Source: Gordonibacter pamelaeae (GTDB lineage Bacteria; Actinomycetota; Coriobacteriia; Coriobacteriales; Eggerthellaceae). Taken from it: a DNA stretch of 64,000 nt. The stretch lies in the NCBI RefSeq assembly GCF_042665095.1, contig NZ_JBHTBV010000004.1, one strand, 5' to 3'. Both the position numbers and the translations under genes were made by a program. Positions 17,849 to 24,836 of the stretch are shown here, one piece after another (the stretch's first letter is position 1; each line of letters begins with the position of its first letter). The notes beneath the pieces are model-generated. The model did no database searches and was not told the origin of the DNA. It worked only from the letters and a program-made list of their open reading frames with translations.

Positions 17849-19129
17849 ATGAGCGAAACCATCGGCACCACCTGCGTGCAAGGCGGCTACCGTCCCGGCG
17901 GCGGCGAGCCGCGCCAGGTTCCCATCTACCAGTCCACCACCTGGAAGTTCGACACGAGCGAGCACATGGGCCGCCTGTTCGACCTCGAGGAGTCCGGCTA
18001 CTTCTACACCCGTCTCGCCAATCCCACGAACGATGCCGTGGCCGCGAAGATCGCCGAGCTGGAGGGCGGCACGGCAGCCATGCTCACGTCGTCGGGCCAG
18101 GCGGCCAACTTCTTCGCCGTGTTCAACATCGCGGGCTGCGGCGACCACGTGGTGGCCAGCTCCGCCCTCTACGGCGGCACGTACAACCTGCTGGCCAACA
18201 CCATGCGCCGCATGGGCCTCGAGTGCACGTTCGTCGCGCCCGACTGCACCGACGAGGAGCTGGAAGCCGCGTTCCGCCCCAACACGAAGGCCGTGTTCGG
18301 CGAGACCATCGCGAACCCGGCGCTCGCCGTGCTCGACATCGAGCGCTTCGCCGCCGCCGCGCATGCGCACGGCGTGCCGCTCATCGTGGACAACACGTTC
18401 CCCACGCCGGTGAACTGCCGTCCCATCGAATGGGGTGCGGATATCGTCACGCATTCCACCACCAAGTACATGGACGGCCACGGCGCGAGCGTGGGCGGGG
18501 CCATCGTGGACGCCGGCCGCTTCGACTGGCTGGCGCACGCGGACCGCTTCCCCGGTCTCACGCAGCCCGACGAGAGCTATCACGGCGTGGTGTACGCCGA
18601 GCGCTTCGGGCTGGAAGGCGCGTTCATCACGAAGGCGACGGCCCAGCTCATGCGCGACTTCGGCTGCTCGCAGTCGCCGCAGAGCGCCTACCTGGTGAAC
18701 CTGGGGCTGGAGAGCCTGCACCTGCGCATGGCGCAGCACAACCGAAACGGCCTCGCGCTGGCCGAGCATCTGGCCGCGCACCCGAAGGTGGCGTGGGTGC
18801 GCTACCCGGGTCTGCCGGGCGACTCCCAGCACGAGCTGGCGCAGAAGTACCTGCCCGGTGGCGCGAGCGGCGTGGTGAGCTTCGGCGTGGCCGGCGGGCG
18901 CGCGGCGGCCGAGACGTTCATGGCCAACCTCAAGCTGGCGCAGATCGCCACGCACGTGGCCGACGCGCGCACCTGCGTGCTGCACCCGGCCAACGCCACG
19001 CACCGCCAGATGAACGACGAGGAGCTGGCCGCCGCCGGCATCACGCCCGACCTCATCCGCCTCTCGTGCGGCATCGAGGCCACCGAGGACCTGATCGCGG
19101 ACGTCGATCAGGCGCTCGCGGCGGTGTGA
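17849..19129 (+). CDS. metY: O-acetylhomoserine sulfhydrylase (aminocarboxypropyltransferase)
   Basis: The protein has 426 residues with GAGGAG upstream of ATG 17849. It is a Cys/Met-metabolism PLP enzyme: TTCVQGGYRP at the N-terminus, YFYTRLANPTNDAVAAKIAELEGG, SSGQAANFFA, the cofactor Asp in LIVDNTFPTPVNC, and the PLP Lys in THSTTKYMDGHG. The length and the sequence around NPTN favour the MetY type over cystathionine gamma-synthase. It would combine O-acetylhomoserine with sulfide to give homocysteine, matching the acetyl-type MetA at 14804. An operator-like cluster of inverted repeats lies upstream. Confidence 0.92.
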   Translation: MSETIGTTCVQGGYRPGGGEPRQVPIYQSTTWKFDTSEHMGRLFDLEESGYFYTRLANPTNDAVAAKIAELEGGTAAMLTSSGQAANFFAVFNIAGCGDHVVASSALYGGTYNLLANTMRRMGLECTFVAPDCTDEELEAAFRPNTKAVFGETIANPALAVLDIERFAAAAHAHGVPLIVDNTFPTPVNCRPIEWGADIVTHSTTKYMDGHGASVGGAIVDAGRFDWLAHADRFPGLTQPDESYHGVVYAERFGLEGAFITKATAQLMRDFGCSQSPQSAYLVNLGLESLHLRMAQHNRNGLALAEHLAAHPKVAWVRYPGLPGDSQHELAQKYLPGGASGVVSFGVAGGRAAAETFMANLKLAQIATHVADARTCVLHPANATHRQMNDEELAAAGITPDLIRLSCGIEATEDLIADVDQALAAV

Positions 19130-19208
19130 GCGGAGGGCGTGGTACGATAGCGACCAAGGAAAGCCCGCGAGAAGAGTCGTAGCGAGAACTCGATCACGGA
19201 GGTGCCCT

Positions 19209-19643
19209 ATGAGCCGCACGAAGCTGTACGCGCGTATCGGAATCGGCGTGGGGACGGTGGCGCTTCTGGCGTGCGTGTTCTTCGTCGCTGCGGCCATAGG
19301 CGACCTCGGCCGCCTGCGCCAGGGTATCGAGAAGGGCTTCGATCTGCGCGGCGCCTACCAGCTTCCCGAAAGCCGCGGCGAGTACCTCTCGTTCCAGGTG
19401 TTCGACGAGGAGCGCACGTGGGAGGCATGGAGCGGCGGCGATGCGACGGCGGTCAGGGGCACGATCGGTGCAACCAATGATCCGAACTGCTATCTTCTGC
19501 TCGACGAGGATGGCGTCGAGGTCGGGTGGGTGCACCTTGCCTTCGCCGACCGCGATGGCGCCGGCACGCTTTACGTGCGCTATGGCGACGATGGCCTCGT
19601 GGAGATGCGCAAGGTGAGCACCGTCCCGCTTTACTTCAAGTGA
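19209..19643 (+). CDS. Small membrane-anchored protein of unknown function
   Basis: The protein has 144 residues from ATG 19209, preceded by GGAGG. Residues 8-32 form one hydrophobic helix (IGIGVGTVALLACVFFVAAA), probably an uncleaved anchor or signal peptide; the rest is a soluble, mixed domain with a run of beta-type segments (GEYLSFQVFDEERTWEAWSG and, at the end, GTLYVRYGDDGLVEMRK). No family is recognised. It follows metY by 79 bases and may be on the same transcript, but nothing links it to sulfur metabolism. Confidence 0.7.
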   Translation: MSRTKLYARIGIGVGTVALLACVFFVAAAIGDLGRLRQGIEKGFDLRGAYQLPESRGEYLSFQVFDEERTWEAWSGGDATAVRGTIGATNDPNCYLLLDEDGVEVGWVHLAFADRDGAGTLYVRYGDDGLVEMRKVSTVPLYFK

Positions 19644-19664
19644 GAGCCAGGGGACAGCGGCGCT

Positions 19665-19698
19665 TAGGCGGCGGGATGTCTCGTGCGTTCGCCGCCTA
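19665..19698. terminator. Hairpin between convergent genes
   Basis: TAGGCGGC (19665-19672) pairs with GCCGCCTA (19691-19698) in the gap between the small membrane protein gene and the convergent ZIP gene, just touching the ZIP stop. No T-run. Confidence 0.35.
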
Positions 19699-20553
19699 GT
19701 AGTAGATGATGAGCAGTCCCAGCAGGATGCCCACGATGACGAAGAACGTGGGCAGCTTGCTGCGGTACATGAGCACCGACTGCGGGATGATCTCGCCGAA
19801 CACCACGTACAGCATGGCGCCGCTCGCGAAGCCGAGCGACAGCGACAGCCCCAACGGCCCGATGTCGCCCAGCCAGTAGCCCAGCCAGGCGCCCAGCACG
19901 GTGGGAAGGCCGCAGGCGGCCGTGGCTGCGACGGCGCGCACGCGCGACATGCCGCCGTTGATGAGCGGCACCGACACGGCCATGCCCTCGGGGATGTTGT
20001 GCAGGCCGATGAGCACGGCCATGATCATGCCGGTGCCCAACAGCAGGTTGTCCGATGCCACGAAGCTCGCGCCGATGGTCATGCCCTCGGGCACGTTGTG
20101 CAGCGCAATAGCGCAGGCCATGACGATGCCGGCCACGAACAGGGCCATCTTCGAGTCATCGCGCTTGCGGTGCTCTGCCAGGTGGTCGGCATGGATGAGC
20201 TCGTCGAGGTCGTCATGCGTCTTCGGGTGCGACTTCCTCGCCACATGGGGCACCTCGTGCCGCGTGCGCCGGTCGATGACCAGGTTCAGCCCGTACACCA
20301 CGGCCACGCCCGCGATGACGGCGCCCGCCGCCACGAGCACAGCCTGGCTGGTGAACGTCTCTGCCGCCTCGACGGATTCGGTGAGCAGGTCGAAGCATAC
20401 GATGGAGAGCATGATGCCGCCTGCGAACGACAGCAGCAGGCTCACGGTGCGGTTCGATTCGCTTCTGAACAGCGCGCCCACGATGCCGCCCAACCCCGTG
20501 CCGCCCGCTCCGGCAACGAGCGTGACGACGGTGATGAACACGAACGGGTCCAT
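19696..20553 (-). CDS. ZIP family divalent metal transporter
   Basis: The 285-residue protein has eight predicted membrane helices and the two ZIP signature sites: ALHNVPEGMTIG in helix 4 and GLHNIPEGMAVS in helix 5, which together form the binuclear metal centre. Between helices 3 and 4 is a His-rich cytoplasmic loop (about residues 95-135, with RHEVPHVARKSHPKTHDDLDE and further His). It should import zinc or another divalent metal such as iron or manganese. The family resemblance is to the GufA/ZupT group. Thirty-three bases separate it from the upstream membrane protein on the same strand, so they may be co-transcribed. Confidence 0.92.
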   Translation of the reverse strand: MDPFVFITVVTLVAGAGGTGLGGIVGALFRSESNRTVSLLLSFAGGIMLSIVCFDLLTESVEAAETFTSQAVLVAAGAVIAGVAVVYGLNLVIDRRTRHEVPHVARKSHPKTHDDLDELIHADHLAEHRKRDDSKMALFVAGIVMACAIALHNVPEGMTIGASFVASDNLLLGTGMIMAVLIGLHNIPEGMAVSVPLINGGMSRVRAVAATAACGLPTVLGAWLGYWLGDIGPLGLSLSLGFASGAMLYVVFGEIIPQSVLMYRSKLPTFFVIVGILLGLLIIYY

Positions 20554-20586
20554 GATTCCCCTCTACCCCTGAAGGCGCACCGGCGG

Positions 20587-21387
20587 TTATGCCGCCTTCG
20601 GCAGCTCTTCCTGCGCGCCGTTCTCGCCTTCGCCTGGCTCTTGCTCGCCGGGGCCGTCGGCGTTCGCGTCGTCGCCCACCCTTACGACGTTCGCCAGCGC
20701 TGCTGCGACGGCCGCGGGGTCGGCCTTCGACAGGACGTCGGTGCCGTCTTCGACCGTGCATCCCGAGCAGCCGCGCGTGCGCTTCGCATCGAGCGCGTCC
20801 TGCACGGTGCCGGAGTAGATGGTCCCCGAGTTCTTGAGGTACTGGCAGTCGGGGTTGAAATGGTACACCTCGCCGAACGGCGTCCAGTAGGCCAGCCCGT
20901 CGTCGGAGAGCACTGCCGCGCCCGCCTCGGCCTGGTCGAGGTCCTCCTGCGTGGCCGGATGGTAGTCGATGCCGCTCGCCACGGCGGCGACGAGCGCGAT
21001 GGCCGCCACGATGGTGCCCACCTTCTTCGTGCCCTTGTCCAAGTCCTTGTTCGTCAGCATCAGCAGGATGACGGGAGCGAACGCAATGGCGGCGACGATC
21101 ACGCCCAGGTCGGTCTGCACCCAGTAGGCCAGCTTGTTCTCCTTGGCGGCCGGCGCGAGGTGGTTCGCGTGCTTCCACAGCTGCGAGCCTATGACCACCA
21201 GAATCAGGTCGACCACGAGGAAGATGATGAGCCACGTGGCCGGCGTCGGGCCGGGCAGGAACAACGTGCCGTTCATCACGAGCACGGCCATGACCTCGCA
21301 CACGATGCCCAGCACCCACAGCACCGCGGCGCCGATGCGGAAGGGAAGCGCCGACCCGTTGCGGGCCACGTGCATCTCCTCGCGCAC
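20587..21387 (-). CDS. Multi-pass membrane protein with Cys-rich C-terminal domain (start uncertain)
   Basis: From GTG 21387 the product has 266 residues: four hydrophobic segments (about 18-42, 50-70, 90-112, 122-140), then a soluble domain with YHFNPDCQYLKNSG...RGCSGC, a Cys-rich pattern seen in small metal-binding domains, and an acidic tail. The coding pattern clearly continues upstream in frame (AAEHPAKKEPKERTFVDAK and on to HPHQGGSGAEANQ) for 60 codons, to an ATA at 21565-21567, before a TGA. In that extension there is no ATG, GTG or TTG. Either the gene starts at ATA, or the original start codon has been changed, or the true start is the GTG used here although it has no ribosome binding site. 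Function unknown. Confidence 0.7.
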   Translation of the reverse strand: MREEMHVARNGSALPFRIGAAVLWVLGIVCEVMAVLVMNGTLFLPGPTPATWLIIFLVVDLILVVIGSQLWKHANHLAPAAKENKLAYWVQTDLGVIVAAIAFAPVILLMLTNKDLDKGTKKVGTIVAAIALVAAVASGIDYHPATQEDLDQAEAGAAVLSDDGLAYWTPFGEVYHFNPDCQYLKNSGTIYSGTVQDALDAKRTRGCSGCTVEDGTDVLSKADPAAVAAALANVVRVGDDANADGPGEQEPGEGENGAQEELPKAA

Positions 21388-21707
21388 GGCCTGGTTGGCC
21401 TCGGCGCCCGAGCCGCCTTGGTGCGGGTGCGCGATGGCCTTGCCGGTCTTGGCGTCGACGAACGTGCGCTCCTTCGGCTCCTTCTTGGCGGGATGCTCCG
21501 CCGCAGGTGTGCTCTTCGCGGTTTCCGCTTTTTCGGTACCTTCCCGGTCGTGCTTCCTCGTTGTTATAGATCCCCGTTTCCTTGTGTTTCAAGAGATGGT
21601 TGAACTGGGCCTTTGCCCGTATCCTTGCGTGCACCCCATTATAATTCCCACAGCGAGAGGGCAGGTTTTCCCCGTGGGGGTGCAAGCATTAGTTGAAAGA
21701 GGAAGCC

Positions 21708-21986
21708 ATGGGCATGGACGTGCAGCAGATCGTGGGGCAACTGGTGAAATCGGCCGCAGAAGACCCGGACAGCCTCAAGCAGCTCGGCGTGGACCCGGCC
21801 GCCGCCATCAAGGGCGCCACGGGCCTCGATCTGAGCGACGAGGAGGTAACCGACGTGGTGAAGGCCGTCGAGCCGCTGCTGGAAGGCAAGGAGCTCAACC
21901 TGGACGCCGTCATGAAGGCCGCCGGCGACTTCCTCGGCGACGCCGATATCCTCGGCAAGCTAGGCGGCTTGTTCGGCGGGAAGTAG
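21708..21986 (+). CDS. Small acidic helical protein of unknown function
   Basis: The protein has 92 residues from ATG 21708, with AGAGGA upstream; the in-frame TTG at 21693 is a less likely start. The sequence is made of amphipathic helices (VQQIVGQLVKSAAEDPDSL, DEEVTDVVKAVEPLL, DAVMKAAGDFLGD) with a Gly/Lys end (GGLFGGK). It has no Cys, no membrane segment and no recognised domain. It stands alone between divergent and convergent neighbours. Similar short proteins occur in related genomes as far as I recall, but no role is known. Confidence 0.7.
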   Translation: MGMDVQQIVGQLVKSAAEDPDSLKQLGVDPAAAIKGATGLDLSDEEVTDVVKAVEPLLEGKELNLDAVMKAAGDFLGDADILGKLGGLFGGK

Positions 21987-22047
21987 GGACTTGCCGCGGC
22001 CTGCTGTGCCGCAGCGCAGCGACGATGCCGCAGCTCAACAGGGCGGT

Positions 22048-22359
22048 TCAATTACCGAAGTGGATGCGGTTGAAGTCCGACTTAGCGTATACCACGCGTT
22101 CCTGCACAGTTCCGCTCTCTTCGTCTATCCAATAGAATACGACGTACTTCCCCGCGGGACAAAGGCGCCGAAGCGCGTCGGTGAAACCGTATGCCCGTTC
22201 CGCAAAACGCTCGGGAAGGGTTGACAGCTCGTAGACGATGTCGTCGATGATGTGATCGGCGCGCAAGCAAGCTTCGTCGACCGATTCGGCGTAGCGCATT
22301 TCGTAGAAGGAAATGTTGGCGAGGTCCTCGAGAGCGCTATTCTCAAAGCACCACTTCAT
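22048..22359 (-). CDS. RelE/ParE-type toxin
   Basis: The protein has 103 residues with the RelE/ParE fold: FENSALEDLANISFYEM at the N-terminus, the helix EACLRADHIIDDIVYELSTLPERF, then YVVFYWIDEESGTVQERVVY and a C-terminal SDFNRIHFG. Such toxins either cleave mRNA on the ribosome (RelE) or poison gyrase (ParE). The spacing around LSTLPERF resembles ParE, but the target cannot be fixed. It lies 4 bases into the end of the antitoxin gene (ATGA overlap). Confidence 0.85.
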   Translation of the reverse strand: MKWCFENSALEDLANISFYEMRYAESVDEACLRADHIIDDIVYELSTLPERFAERAYGFTDALRRLCPAGKYVVFYWIDEESGTVQERVVYAKSDFNRIHFGN

Positions 22360-22640
22360 AGGTCATGGTCGGCCACTTTCTCTGCAACGCGCTTGCGGAT
22401 CTCCGTCTTGGCCTCCTCCGGCGTGTACGTGCGGGGGTGGCGCTTGTTGTGCTCGATGGCCTCGTCGATCATGAGGCCCACGTACTGGTCGTAGTCGAAC
22501 GTGGCCGCGTCGATAACCACGAGCGACGCGCGGCCGTTCTTCGTGAGGTAGATGGGCTGGCCGGTCTCTTTTGCCAGCGCCTCGATGCCATTGTAGTCGC
22601 GGCGGATGTCGGTGGAAGAGCGGATGATCGGTGCTGCCAT
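22356..22640 (-). CDS. Phd/YefM-family antitoxin (pair with RelE/ParE-type toxin)
   Basis: The protein has 94 residues; the N-terminus APIIRSSTDIRRDYNGIEALAKETGQPIYLTKNGRASLVVID is a Phd/YefM DNA-binding domain, and the C-terminal part (EEAKTEIRKRVAEKVADHDL) is a charged helix that would wrap the toxin. Promoter-proximal palindromes lie directly upstream. This is a mix-and-match module: Phd/YefM-type antitoxin with a RelE/ParE-type toxin, unlike the Phd-Doc pair at 13 kb. Confidence 0.85.
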   Translation of the reverse strand: MAAPIIRSSTDIRRDYNGIEALAKETGQPIYLTKNGRASLVVIDAATFDYDQYVGLMIDEAIEHNKRHPRTYTPEEAKTEIRKRVAEKVADHDL

Positions 22641-22673
22641 GCTGGTCTCCTAACGCGCGGATGCTCGAATAAG

Positions 22674-22722
22674 CATATTATAATATGATTTAAAGCAAAG
22701 AAAATATAACGTTTTATAAAAC
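22674..22722 (-). promoter_or_regulatory. Antitoxin promoter with two AT-rich palindromes
   Basis: CATATTATAATATG (22674-22687) is a perfect palindrome that contains a consensus -10 (TATAAT) for the minus strand, 37-42 bases upstream of the antitoxin start. GTTTTATAAAAC (22711-22722) is a second perfect palindrome upstream of it. Both fit autoregulation by the antitoxin-toxin complex. No good -35 was found. Confidence 0.55.
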
Positions 22723-22814
22723 AATCAGCACGCAATGAAACAAGACGAACGTGAAGTTCGACCGAAAAACTTTTGAATCTTTCTGCAGATCGCGACGAAT
22801 GCGGAGGTTTTCCG

Positions 22815-22844
22815 TTGACTTCGCGAAGGGCTCCGGCATACAAT
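22815..22844 (+). promoter_or_regulatory. Promoter of the rplM-rpsI operon
   Basis: TTGACT (22815-22820), an 18-base spacer and TACAAT (22839-22844) make a good housekeeping promoter about 270 bases upstream of rplM, on the coding strand. Confidence 0.65.
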
Positions 22845-22851
22845 GCAAAGG

Positions 22852-23112
22852 TTCGCTTTCAAAAGCCCCGTGCATGCAGCGAAAACGGAGACGCAGACAA
22901 AGGAGTCCAGGCCCGAGTCGCGTGTCGGCGTAGGAACCCGACGGTCCGTCCCACCTGCACTTTTGAAAACCGACGTGCCGCTTCCGCACTGCGGACGACC
23001 ACCGGAAAGGCCCGGCCTCGAAGGGAATCGCCCGGACGCGTGGAGAGCGGCGAACCCGGCGGGCGCGTTTGCGCGCGCACGGCGGAATGAAGGATTATTT
23101 GGAGGAAGCTAA
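22852..23112 (+). other. Long untranslated leader of rplM-rpsI
   Basis: About 260 bases lie between the likely transcription start and the rplM start without a convincing gene. The stretch is GC-rich with several possible stems (for example around the GCGCGTTTGCGCGC near 23065). Ribosomal-protein operons often carry an autoregulatory leader; I see no motif that identifies a known one. The AT-rich stretch 22723-22814 before it holds nothing else. Confidence 0.4.
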
Positions 23113-23547
23113 GTGAAGACGTATTACGCGAAGCCCCAAGAAGTTGAGCGCGAATGGGTCTTGATCGACGCCACGGACCAGGTTCTGGGCCGCGTCGCCG
23201 TGAAGGCCGCGCACATCCTCAAGGGCAAGCACAAGCCGCAGTACACCCCGCATGTCGACACCGGCGACTTCGTTGTCATCATCAACGCGGACAAGATCCG
23301 CGTGACGGGCAACAAGGCCGAGGACAAGCGCTACTACCGCCACAGCGGTTTCCCGGGCGGCTTGAAGTCCGAGACCTTCAACGAGGCCATGGCCAAGCAT
23401 CCCGAGCGCGTGATCGAGCATGCCGTGAAGGGCATGCTGCCGAAGAACACGCTGGGTCGCGCCATGGGCAAGAAGCTCAAGGTCTACACCGGTGCGGAGC
23501 ATCCGCACATGGCTCAGCAGCCCCGCGAGATCAAGATGGAGGGTTAA
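23113..23547 (+). CDS. rplM: 50S ribosomal protein L13
   Basis: The protein has 144 residues, the normal length. It starts with GTG, preceded by GGAGGAAG. The sequence has the L13 hallmarks: WVLIDATDQVLGRVAVKAAHILKGKHKPQYTPHVDTGDFVVIINADKI at the start, KRYYRHSGFPGG in the middle and the AVKGMLPKNTLGR stretch. L13 is an early-assembly large-subunit protein that binds 23S rRNA. It forms the usual operon with rpsI, 3 bases downstream. Confidence 0.98.
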   Translation: MKTYYAKPQEVEREWVLIDATDQVLGRVAVKAAHILKGKHKPQYTPHVDTGDFVVIINADKIRVTGNKAEDKRYYRHSGFPGGLKSETFNEAMAKHPERVIEHAVKGMLPKNTLGRAMGKKLKVYTGAEHPHMAQQPREIKMEG

Positions 23548-23550
23548 ACA

Positions 23551-23943
23551 ATGGCAGGTGAAGCTTTGTACTACGGCACCGGCCGTCGTAAGAACGCCGT
23601 CGCTCGCGTGCGTCTCGTTCCCGGCACCGGCAAGGTTACCATCAACGGCCGCGAGGCCCTGCAGTACTTCGGCCGCGAGGCGCTGGTGAACTACGCGCTC
23701 ACGCCGTTCAAGGTGACGGACACGATGGATCACTTCGACGTCATCGCCCGCATCGACGGCGGCGGCATCTCGGGCCAGTCCGGCGCCCTGCGCCACGGCA
23801 TCGCCCGCGCCCTGCTTGCGGCCGGCGACTACCGCGCCGAGCTCAAGAAGGCCGGCTACCTCACGCGCGACGCCCGTATGGTGGAGCGCAAGAAGTACGG
23901 CCTGAAGAAGGCCCGCAAGCGCCCGCAGTTCAGCAAGCGCTAG
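23551..23943 (+). CDS. rpsI: 30S ribosomal protein S9
   Basis: The protein has 130 residues, with the family's GTGRRKNAVARVRLVPGTG near the N-terminus, GGGISGQSGALRHGIARAL in the middle, and the conserved basic end KKARKRPQFSKR whose C-terminal SKR reaches the tRNA in the ribosomal P site. It ends the L13-S9 operon and is followed by a strong terminator. Confidence 0.98.
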   Translation: MAGEALYYGTGRRKNAVARVRLVPGTGKVTINGREALQYFGREALVNYALTPFKVTDTMDHFDVIARIDGGGISGQSGALRHGIARALLAAGDYRAELKKAGYLTRDARMVERKKYGLKKARKRPQFSKR

Positions 23944-23975
23944 GATCGCGCTGTCGAGCAGCACGTTTTCTGCAA

Positions 23976-24009
23976 GCCCGCTTCCCTTCGCTGGGAGGCG
24001 GGCTTTTTT
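23976..24009 (+). terminator. Rho-independent terminator of rplM-rpsI
   Basis: GCCCGCTTCCC (23976-23986) pairs with GGGAGGCGGGC (23993-24003) with one T-G wobble and a 6-base loop, followed by six T (24004-24009). Confidence 0.93.
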
Positions 24010-24042
24010 ACCTCACGGGGGCACGACGGAGAAGGATCGCGC

Positions 24043-24582
24043 ATGGCAACGGTTCGAAAGGCGAGGGCCGACGAGGTCGGCCAGGTGCTGGATTTCTACA
24101 CGCGCATGATCGACGCGATGCGCGGCACGGAGTTCGACGTGTGCTGGGAGCATGACGTGCATCCGACGCAGGCGTTCCTGCGCGCTTCGACCGAGGCGGG
24201 CGAGGTGCTGGCAGTCGTGGCGCCCGAGGGCGGGGCCGCCGGGTCGTGCTTCGCCGCCGCCCTGGTGCTGAACGCCGAGGCCGATCCCGGCTACGGCCAG
24301 GCGCGTTGGCAGGTGGATGCCGCGCCCGACGAGGTGCTGGTGGTTCACGTGTTGGCCACGCTGCCGGAGTTCCACGGGTGCGGCTTCGCGCGCCAGCTCT
24401 TGGAGGGCGCCATCGCGGCAGCACGCGAGGCGGGGGCGAGGGCGCTGCGGCTGGACACCTTCACCGACAACGTGCGCGCCCAGCGGCTCTACGAGTCGTG
24501 CGGCTTCGCGAACTGCGGCGTCTACGAGGACTTCTATCCCCACCTCGGCCGTGCCGGCGTGCTGTACGAGTTCGCGCTGTAG
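24043..24582 (+). CDS. GNAT family N-acetyltransferase
   Basis: The protein has 179 residues; GGAGAAGGA precedes the start. It has the GNAT fold: MATVRKARADEVGQVLDFY at the start, then the acetyl-CoA core VVHVLATLPEFHGCGFARQLLEGAI, where the family Q/RxxGxG/A loop reads HGCGFA, and the motif B-like region ARALRLDTFTDNVRAQRLYESCGF. The substrate could be a small amine or a protein N-terminus; it cannot be inferred. It stands alone after the ribosomal operon. Confidence 0.88.
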   Translation: MATVRKARADEVGQVLDFYTRMIDAMRGTEFDVCWEHDVHPTQAFLRASTEAGEVLAVVAPEGGAAGSCFAAALVLNAEADPGYGQARWQVDAAPDEVLVVHVLATLPEFHGCGFARQLLEGAIAAAREAGARALRLDTFTDNVRAQRLYESCGFANCGVYEDFYPHLGRAGVLYEFAL

Positions 24583-24685
24583 CGGCGGGCGCCTTCGAGC
24601 CGACGGGAGCCTCCGCCGTTTGCCTCGCCTTCGGTCAAAGCGCCCTGCGTAGCCGAATCCACGAACTTCACACTTACGAACGGGC

Positions 24686-24709
24686 CTCCCCATCTGCTAG
24701 GATGGGGAG
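24686..24709 (+). terminator. Hairpin between the GNAT gene and the MFS pseudogene
   Basis: CTCCCCATC (24686-24694) pairs exactly with GATGGGGAG (24701-24709) across a 6-base loop. No T-run follows, so it may be a terminator or part of the leader of the next gene. Confidence 0.4.
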
Positions 24710-24836
24710 CGATACGAACGTCTGCGCCTGTCTCTTTCGGAAAATTTTCCTCACACCTCGCGAAAACCAGCCATCCTCGGCCGCCTGCGGCCCTGCCTTC
24801 GCGCGCCGAGCCTTCCAGAAAGGGGTATGCAGCTTC

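Noticed and set aside
20213..21685. 490-codon minus-strand frame over the ZIP and membrane-protein genes
   Set aside because: Shadow frame; the two real genes lie in other frames and have clear helices and motifs.
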